Source: Bacteroidales bacterium (GTDB taxonomy: Bacteria > Bacteroidota > Bacteroidia > Bacteroidales > UBA932). From it: a stretch of DNA of 36,306 nucleotides. Both the position numbers and the translations under genes were made by a program. Shown here piece after piece: positions 31,215-36,306 of the stretch. The number at the start of each line of letters is the position of its first letter. The stretch's first letter is position 1. A model generated the notes under the pieces. It did not search any database. It was not told the origin of the DNA and saw nothing but the letters and a program-made list of their open reading frames with translations. The stretch is taken from assembly GCA_024401945.1 (NCBI GenBank), contig JAKSKC010000003.1:1-36306 (forward strand), read 5' to 3'.

Positions 31215-32534
31215 CTATATCCTCCGGGACTGGACTTCCGAAAGGACCCTGAGATAATTCTCCCCCCATATTGCGGTGATGTCCTCATCGGAATATCCGA
31301 GCTTCAGCAGTTCCATTGTAAGGTTGATTGCATCGTTCACTCCGTTGAAGCCGACACCGCCGCCTCCGCCGTCAAAATCCATTCCCACTCCGACGTGGTC
31401 GGCGCCGATGAGTTTCACACAGTAGTCTATATGGTCGACCATCTGCTTCAGACCGACTTTCGAGGTGTCCCCCGATCCCATGAAGTTCTGCACCAGATAT
31501 ATCTGGATCACGCCCCCCTTGGATGCAAGCAGGCGCAGGGTCTCGTCGTCGACGTTCCTTGGATTCTTCCAAACCGAAGAAGCCCCCGAATGGGTGAATA
31601 CGACAGGTGCGGTACTCAATTCCAACACGTCCCTCTGGGTTTTAAACGAAGTATGGGACAGGTCTATCACAACGCCCTGACGGTTCATTTCCCGAACGAA
31701 CTCCTTTCCGAACTCTGTCAGCCCGACGGAAGGATTCTCACTTTTGTTGGATGAACTGCATATCTGGTTGTCTCCGTAGTGACAAAGGGTTATGTAAGTA
31801 ATCCCCCTGTCATAAAGCTTCTTGATTATACCCAGGTCATCCCCGGCAAAAAAACCGTTCTCCAGACCAAGAAGGAAAGCCTTCTTACCCTGTTTCTTCA
31901 ATGCCAGGATTTCATCCCTGCTGCGGGCCACACCGCACAGATCCGCACGCCCGGCAAGATGCTTCTCGGTGAATTCGAGGAATTTCCACAGTTCTGCAGG
32001 TGCCTCGGAAACATTGTCCGGATCTTTCTGATTGACTCCGCGCGGATTCAACCACAGCGCAAGATACTGTGCACTCGCGTGTCCCTGATCCATTTTCGCG
32101 ATAGAGACCTGACATCTGCTCTGAGATTCGTCAATGGTATATCCCCTGTCCGGACGATAATACGCGGCCTCAGGGAAATCGCAATGCGTATCCAGGACTA
32201 TTATGCTGTCCATCAGAACCTTGGCGTGATGGAACAACCGCGCGAGACTGTCTATGTCAGCGGTCGGAGCCACCGGAACGTTGAAATCGTCAAGAACCTT
32301 CTCAAGGATTTCATATTTCCTGCATCCCAGGCTGTCATCATAAATAAAGCCGTCAAGACCTGAAACATACCCGCTCAGTTCCTGATACGAAGTGAGCGTT
32401 GAATCAATCTCCGCAATTGAACCTATCCTGAGGATTTCCTGTCCGGTTTCCTCTTCGGTCTCAGCAACAGGAGTGCAGAAAACGAGAGAGACGGCAGCAA
32501 ACGCGATAAACAGAGTCCTTAAAAACTTGTGCAT
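31215..32534 (-). CDS. M19 membrane (renal-type) dipeptidase, exported
   Basis: A 439-residue protein with an N-terminal signal (MHKFLRTLFIAFAAVSLVFC); Cys20 may be lipidated, although Phe at -1 is atypical. The catalytic domain starts about residue 110, after an extra N-terminal segment. Zinc ligands are DTHCDF (His117, Asp119), GLENGF (Glu225), TLCHYGDN (His252) and IDLSHTS (His294), and the C-terminal Asp motif is GVGMDFDGG. M19 enzymes cleave dipeptides, including ones with a D-amino acid at the C-terminal position, and beta-lactams in some cases. It lies 1 base after the C26 hydrolase gene, so the two form an operon; a gamma-glutamyl hydrolase followed by a dipeptidase could take apart gamma-glutamyl peptides. 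Confidence 0.92.
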   Translation of the reverse strand: MHKFLRTLFIAFAAVSLVFCTPVAETEEETGQEILRIGSIAEIDSTLTSYQELSGYVSGLDGFIYDDSLGCRKYEILEKVLDDFNVPVAPTADIDSLARLFHHAKVLMDSIIVLDTHCDFPEAAYYRPDRGYTIDESQSRCQVSIAKMDQGHASAQYLALWLNPRGVNQKDPDNVSEAPAELWKFLEFTEKHLAGRADLCGVARSRDEILALKKQGKKAFLLGLENGFFAGDDLGIIKKLYDRGITYITLCHYGDNQICSSSNKSENPSVGLTEFGKEFVREMNRQGVVIDLSHTSFKTQRDVLELSTAPVVFTHSGASSVWKNPRNVDDETLRLLASKGGVIQIYLVQNFMGSGDTSKVGLKQMVDHIDYCVKLIGADHVGVGMDFDGGGGGVGFNGVNDAINLTMELLKLGYSDEDITAIWGENYLRVLSEVQSRRI

Positions 32535-32535
32535 A

Positions 32536-33327
32536 CTATTTTGACGCTTCTCTTATCAAAGCCTTGAAAATCGGGAGGAAGGTGTTGTCCCCGGCGTAGA
32601 TCATTTCCTCAGGGTGGAACTGGGTTCCCATTATCCAGGCTCCCCCGTCCTTGTATCCCTTGATCCGGCCGTCACGCTCGACAGCCTCGACGACACCGTC
32701 TGCGGCATAGGCCACGGCCTTCAGTCCCGCAGGCATCCTCTTGATAGCCTGGTGATGAAGGGAATTCACCACCGCCTTTTCCTCTCCAAGCAGGGATGAG
32801 AGTTCCGAACCCTTCTCAATCGTGATGGAATGTGTCGGATACGCAGGGATTGTCGGCGTCTGGCTATGCTTCACGTTGGCCTTGACGTCCGTAGGTATGT
32901 CCTGCCACAGGGCTCCGCCGAATGCGACTCCGAGGGCCTGTTCGCCGCGGCATATTCCAAGGACAGGTATGCCCTTTGCCACAGCGGCCCTTACGAGCTT
33001 CACGTCGAACTCATCCCTGACGGCGTTTACAATCTTCATTTCCCTTCTTGGTTCCTCGCCATACCATTTGAGAGGATCGAAATCTTCACCTCCGGTCATG
33101 ATCAGACCGTCCAGTACGGACAGCATCGCGTCAATCTGGGCATCGTCCAGACTGACAGGCAGGATGACAGGCACCCCTCCGGCAAGGGTCACACTCTTGA
33201 CATAAGCCAGCCTGGCTACCGAATCATCTCCGGAATCATGTCCGGAGATTCCAATGACTGGGGTTTTTGCAGCTGCCATCAGGGCAGTGCAAACTACAAT
33301 TGCGATGATTAAAACTGCTTTCTTCAT
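32536..33327 (-). CDS. Exported gamma-glutamyl hydrolase, peptidase C26 (PuuD-like)
   Basis: A 263-residue class I glutamine-amidotransferase-fold hydrolase with signal peptide MKKAVLIIAIVVCTALMAAA. The catalytic triad is visible: Cys126 in LGICRGEQ, and His238 and Glu240 in TQFHPEE. MTGGEDFDPLKW and VVNSLHHQAI are also characteristic. Cytoplasmic PuuD cleaves gamma-glutamyl-GABA; the signal peptide here instead places the enzyme in the periplasm, pointing to gamma-glutamyl peptides from outside. It is the first gene of a two-gene operon with the M19 dipeptidase and lies just downstream of the ribosomal alpha operon terminator. Confidence 0.9.
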   Translation of the reverse strand: MKKAVLIIAIVVCTALMAAAKTPVIGISGHDSGDDSVARLAYVKSVTLAGGVPVILPVSLDDAQIDAMLSVLDGLIMTGGEDFDPLKWYGEEPRREMKIVNAVRDEFDVKLVRAAVAKGIPVLGICRGEQALGVAFGGALWQDIPTDVKANVKHSQTPTIPAYPTHSITIEKGSELSSLLGEEKAVVNSLHHQAIKRMPAGLKAVAYAADGVVEAVERDGRIKGYKDGGAWIMGTQFHPEEMIYAGDNTFLPIFKALIREASK

Positions 33328-33341
33328 AACTCAAAACTGAC

Positions 33342-33377
33342 ATAAGAGGCCGTTCCAGCAAAGGGGCGACCTCTTAT
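33342..33377 (-). terminator. Hairpin at the end of the alpha operon
   Basis: ATAAGAGG (33342-33349) pairs with CCTCTTAT (33370-33377), with further G-U-containing pairing GTTCC/GGGGC inside. On the minus strand it follows the rplQ stop by about 17 bases, and a T-run (GTTTTGAG) appears a few bases later. It is probably the operon terminator; the tail is not ideal. Confidence 0.55.
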
Positions 33378-33394
33378 TCAAAAATGTTAGATTA

Positions 33395-33889
33395 TTATTC
33401 TGCGGCTTTCTCCTCTGCAGGAGCTTCAGCTGCTTCCTGTGCAGGAGCCTCGACAGCGGTCTCGGCCTTCTTTGCACGGCTGCGGCGGGTAGTCTTCTTT
33501 GCAGCAGGCTTCGCGCTTGCGAGAGCAGCCTCATTGAAGTCCACGAGCTCGATAAGGGCCATATCAGCTGCATCTCCCTGACGGAATCCGAGGTGAAGAA
33601 CCCTGGTGTATCCGCCCGGACGGTCAGCGATCTTTGGAGCTACGGTGCGGAAAAGCTCTGCAACGGCGTTCTTGTCCTTAAGATAGCTGAAAACAACCCT
33701 GCGTGAGTGTGTAGTATCCTCTTTTGACTTTGTGATAAGAGGTTCAACATAACTCTTGAGAGCCTTTGCCTTGGCAACTGTAGTGGTGATTCTCTTGTTG
33801 AGGATCAGCGATGCTGCCATATTGGAAAGAAGCGCCTTGCGATGTCCGCTCTTGCGTCCAAGATGATTGATTGCTCTATTATGTCTCAT
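33395..33889 (-). CDS. rplQ: Ribosomal protein L17
   Basis: 164 residues. [21 protein letters not shown] and the later [12 protein letters not shown] and [27 protein letters not shown] are L17 signatures of the large subunit. Residues from about 128 on form a Lys/Arg then Ala/Glu-rich tail ([16 protein letters not shown], then alternating Ala, Pro and Glu). This extension is common in Bacteroidota L17 and absent from E. coli L17. It is the last gene of the alpha operon, 3 bases after rpoA. Confidence 0.97.
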   Translation of the reverse strand: MRHNRAINHLGRKSGHRKALLSNMAASLILNKRITTTVAKAKALKSYVEPLITKSKEDTTHSRRVVFSYLKDKNAVAELFRTVAPKIADRPGGYTRVLHLGFRQGDAADMALIELVDFNEAALASAKPAAKKTTRRSRAKKAETAVEAPAQEAAEAPAEEKAAE

Positions 33890-33892
33890 CTT

Positions 33893-34900
33893 TTAAATAT
33901 TCTTTTTCTTAGGTTCGATATTGTACTTGGTGACATCCATTCCGAATGAGAGTTTCATCTTCTCCACAAGGACATCGATTTCGTTGAGTGACTTCCTTCC
34001 GAAGTTGCGGAACTTCATGAGCTCTGCGCGTGAATAGGAAACCAGATCGGCGAAAGTGTCGATATCGGCGGCTTTCAGACAGTTGTAAGCCCTTACTGAA
34101 AGTCCCATATCCGAAAGCTTGGTGAGAAGGAGATGTCTCATGTGGAGAGACTCTTCGTCAAGTTCCTTGCTGTCTGACTCGAGGGTGTTCTCAAGAGAGA
34201 GCTTCTTGTCGTCAGTGAAAAGCTTGAAATGGTAGATCAAAATGTTGGCAGCTTCCTGGAGAGCTTCCTCCGGCTTGATGGAACCGTCGGTCAAAATCTC
34301 GAGATTGAGCTTCTCGTAGTCGGTTTTCTGCTCCACACGCCAAGGCTCCACGGTCCAGTTGACCTTGCGGATAGGTGTGTAGATCGCATCGATCGGAATG
34401 GTTCCGATGGCCATGTTCTCCTCTCTGAGCTCCTCTGCAGGCACGAAACCGCGTCCCTTGGTGATGGTGAGGTTGATTTCGAGCTTGACTGAAGGTTCGA
34501 GAGTGCAGATATGCTGCTCCGGATTCAACACCTTGAAAGAAGACAATCCCTTTGAGATATCCTCTGCTGTAAACTCCTGCTTGCCGCTGATGACGATAGT
34601 AACAGTCTCAGTGTCAATGGTATCAACCATCCTGCGCAGGCGGACCTGCTTGAGGTTGAGAATGATGTCCTGCATACCTTCGATAATGCCGGAGATAGTC
34701 TGGAACTCATCCTGTACACCGTTGATCTTGATCTGACTGATAGCATATCCTTCCAAAGAGGCCAACAAGATACGACGGAGAGCATTGCCGATGGTCTGTC
34801 CGTATCCAGGCTCAAGAGGTCTGAACTCGAAGCGACCAAGGGTATCATTGCTTTCGAGCATAATCACCTTGTCAGGTTTTTGAAATGCTAAGATTGCCAT
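33893..34900 (-). CDS. rpoA: RNA polymerase alpha subunit
   Basis: 335 residues. The N-terminal assembly domain (1 to about 230) contains [25 protein letters not shown]-type dimerisation sequence and [10 protein letters not shown]. The C-terminal domain (about 255-320) contains [22 protein letters not shown] helix-hairpin-helix sequence (here [12 protein letters not shown]) and FGRKSLNEI. It nucleates RNA polymerase assembly and contacts UP elements and activators. Gene order rpsM-rpsK-rpsD-rpoA-rplQ is the conserved alpha operon. Confidence 0.98.
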   Translation of the reverse strand: MAILAFQKPDKVIMLESNDTLGRFEFRPLEPGYGQTIGNALRRILLASLEGYAISQIKINGVQDEFQTISGIIEGMQDIILNLKQVRLRRMVDTIDTETVTIVISGKQEFTAEDISKGLSSFKVLNPEQHICTLEPSVKLEINLTITKGRGFVPAEELREENMAIGTIPIDAIYTPIRKVNWTVEPWRVEQKTDYEKLNLEILTDGSIKPEEALQEAANILIYHFKLFTDDKKLSLENTLESDSKELDEESLHMRHLLLTKLSDMGLSVRAYNCLKAADIDTFADLVSYSRAELMKFRNFGRKSLNEIDVLVEKMKLSFGMDVTKYNIEPKKKNI

Positions 34901-34924
34901 ATGATTCTTTTTGGGTGTTAAAAA

Positions 34925-35527
34925 TTACTTGGAGTAAAGGTCGACGATAAGCTGCTCGTTGATTGTCTCAGGGATTTCGGTCCTGACCGGAAGGTTGAGG
35001 AACTTTCCTGAGAGAGTCTTCGCATCGAACTCGATCCAGGAATACTTCGCAGCTGAAGCTACGCTGTTCTGGATAACCTCGAGGCTCTTGTCGCGCTCGC
35101 GTACTGCGATTGAATCACCAGCCTTCACCTGTGTTGAAGGAATGCTGCATACATTTCCGTTGAGGGTGATATGGTGATGTGAAACGAGCTGGCGCGCAGC
35201 GGCACGGCTAGGTGCGATACCCATACGGTAAACTATATTATCAAGACGTGACTCGAGGAGGAGGATGAGGTTCTCACCCTTCTGTCCGGCCATACGGGAA
35301 GCCTTGTCATAGGTGTTGTGGAACTGACGCTCGAGAACACCGTACATATATTTGACTTTCTGCTTCTCCTTGAGCTGCATACCGTAATCTTTCTGCTTCT
35401 TGCGCTTTGCAGCGAGACCGTGCTGTCCCGGAGGATAATTTCTCTTTTCGAAATCCTTGTCTGCTCCGTAGATAGGTTCGCCGAATTTACGGGCGATCTT
35501 GGTGGTAGGTCCTGTATATCTTGCCAT
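34925..35527 (-). CDS. rpsD: Ribosomal protein S4
   Basis: 200 residues, primary 16S rRNA-binding protein of the small subunit. [28 protein letters not shown], the S4 RNA-binding domain [33 protein letters not shown] and the closing [16 protein letters not shown] are diagnostic. The N-terminus lacks the four-Cys zinc cluster found in some S4 proteins. It lies between rpsK and rpoA with short gaps. Confidence 0.98.
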   Translation of the reverse strand: MARYTGPTTKIARKFGEPIYGADKDFEKRNYPPGQHGLAAKRKKQKDYGMQLKEKQKVKYMYGVLERQFHNTYDKASRMAGQKGENLILLLESRLDNIVYRMGIAPSRAAARQLVSHHHITLNGNVCSIPSTQVKAGDSIAVRERDKSLEVIQNSVASAAKYSWIEFDAKTLSGKFLNLPVRTEIPETINEQLIVDLYSK

Positions 35528-35547
35528 AGTTCTATACTTTTTAAGAA

Positions 35548-35934
35548 TTAAACTTTACGACGGCCTTTAGGACGACATCCGTTATGAGGCATCGGAGTGA
35601 CATCGATAATCTCGGTAACTATGATACCTGCATTGTTGATGGTTCTGATAGCTGACTCACGGCCTGCACCAGGGCCCTTTACATATACCTTGACTTTACG
35701 AAGACCTGCGTCGAAAGCAGTCTTGGCTGCATCTTCAGCTGCCATCTGCGCTGCGTACGGAGTGTTCTTCTTTGAGCCACGGAAACCACACTTACCTGCT
35801 GATCCCCAGGAAATCACCTGACCCTGAGCATTGGTAAGGGAAACGATAACGTTGTTGAATGTTGATGAAATATGAGCCTGCCCATAAGCATCAACCTTGA
35901 CAACTCTCTTGGATGTTGTAGTTTTCTTTGCCAT
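35548..35934 (-). CDS. rpsK: Ribosomal protein S11
   Basis: 128 residues, platform protein of the 30S subunit. [54 protein letters not shown] and the C-terminal [18 protein letters not shown] are characteristic. The Asn-Gly in PHNGCR is the site where S11 of some bacteria carries isoaspartate. It is 13 bases downstream of rpsM. Confidence 0.98.
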   Translation of the reverse strand: MAKKTTTSKRVVKVDAYGQAHISSTFNNVIVSLTNAQGQVISWGSAGKCGFRGSKKNTPYAAQMAAEDAAKTAFDAGLRKVKVYVKGPGAGRESAIRTINNAGIIVTEIIDVTPMPHNGCRPKGRRKV

Positions 35935-35947
35935 AATTCATCAAATA

Positions 35948-36306
35948 TTACTTGGTCGCCTTCTTCTTGTTGGCAACAGTCTTCTTTCTACCCTTGCGTG
36001 TACGGGCATTGTTCTTGGTGCTCTGGCCGCGAACGGGGAGACCCACACGGTGGCGGATTCCACGGTAGCAACCGATATCCATAAGACGCTTGATATTCAT
36101 CTGGACTGAAGAACGGAGCTCTCCCTCAATCTTGAGTTCACCGACCTTCGCACGGATTGCTGCAGTCTGCTCATCGTTCCAGTCACCGACTTTAATACCA
36201 CGATCGATACCGCACTCATCGAGAATCTTCTTCGCTGTGTTGCGGCCGATACCGAAGATATAGGTAAGACCTATCTCTCCTCTTTTGTTGTTTGGTAAAT
36301 CAACAC
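35948..36306 (-). CDS. rpsM: Ribosomal protein S13 (5' end outside window)
   Basis: The minus-strand frame is open to the window edge. The visible part begins [20 protein letters not shown] and ends [18 protein letters not shown]. Internal segments [34 protein letters not shown] and [20 protein letters not shown] identify S13, which contacts both tRNAs and the 50S subunit. Only about the first six or seven residues are missing beyond base 36306. It is the first visible gene of the alpha operon. Confidence 0.96.
   Translation of the reverse strand, partial: VDLPNNKRGEIGLTYIFGIGRNTAKKILDECGIDRGIKVGDWNDEQTAAIRAKVGELKIEGELRSSVQMNIKRLMDIGCYRGIRHRVGLPVRGQSTKNNARTRKGRKKTVANKKKATK

Noticed and set aside
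33332..33362. Promoter for the C26 gene (TTTG-N19-CAGTTTTG on the minus strand)
   Set aside because: Spacing is good, but the implied start falls on the ATG itself and the site overlaps the alpha-operon hairpin.

Overview
The window is a chromosomal segment from a member of the Bacteroidota, most likely order Bacteroidales. The evidence is a SusC/SusD pair, BACON and DUF5018-type surface lipoproteins, an rplQ product with an Ala/Glu-rich tail, and promoters of the Bacteroidota type (-33 TTTG, about 19-20 bases, -7 TAnnTTTG). I cannot name a genus. The DNA is very compact: many genes are joined by overlapping stop/start codons (TAATG, ATGA, TGATG), and two convergent gene pairs overlap by 4 bases.

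Layout, left to right. (1) 1-659, minus: a secreted S1/P1 nuclease cut off by the window edge. A short intergenic region with a 12-bp perfect inverted repeat follows, then a tRNA-Leu(CAA) with its own promoter and terminator. (2) 1112-4032, plus: a short aroB overlapping a fused aroD-aroA gene, giving three shikimate-pathway activities from two genes. (3) 4029-6067: nagA and nagB, divergently transcribed, for GlcNAc-6-phosphate catabolism. (4) 6180-8381, minus: a membrane ion-pumping pyrophosphatase. (5) 8451-13306, plus: a tight four-gene operon with a Tat-exported DUF4434-like TIM-barrel protein, a sugar-porter MFS protein, a DUF5009-like membrane protein and a secreted metallophosphoesterase. 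(6) 13303-16442, minus: a C69 dipeptidase and an exported FAD-dependent oxidoreductase. (7) 16512-28976, minus: a seven-gene polysaccharide-utilisation-type locus. In transcription order it encodes GlcNAc 2-epimerase, a GHL10-like lipoprotein, SusC, SusD, a DUF5018-like lipoprotein, a second GHL10-like lipoprotein on a Pro/Gly/Glu linker, and a BACON-repeat lipoprotein, and it ends at a strong intrinsic terminator. (8) 29203-31135, plus: a divergent ROK-family regulator and an AqpZ-type aquaporin. (9) 31215-33327, minus: a secreted C26 gamma-glutamyl hydrolase and an M19 dipeptidase. (10) 33395-36306, minus: rpsM (partial), rpsK, rpsD, rpoA and rplQ, the conserved alpha operon.

The most interesting part is the locus in region 7. 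Its only recognisable glycan-cleaving candidates are two diverged GHL10-like proteins. One is predicted to be displayed on a long linker and the other to sit close to the membrane. The first gene is a GlcNAc/ManNAc epimerase and the neighbour is a ROK regulator. Together with nagA/nagB and three exported peptidases or amidases in the same window, this suggests capture of an amino-sugar glycan, possibly peptidoglycan-derived or a GlcNAc/ManNAc polymer. The substrate is inference; the gene order and domain content are read from the sequence.
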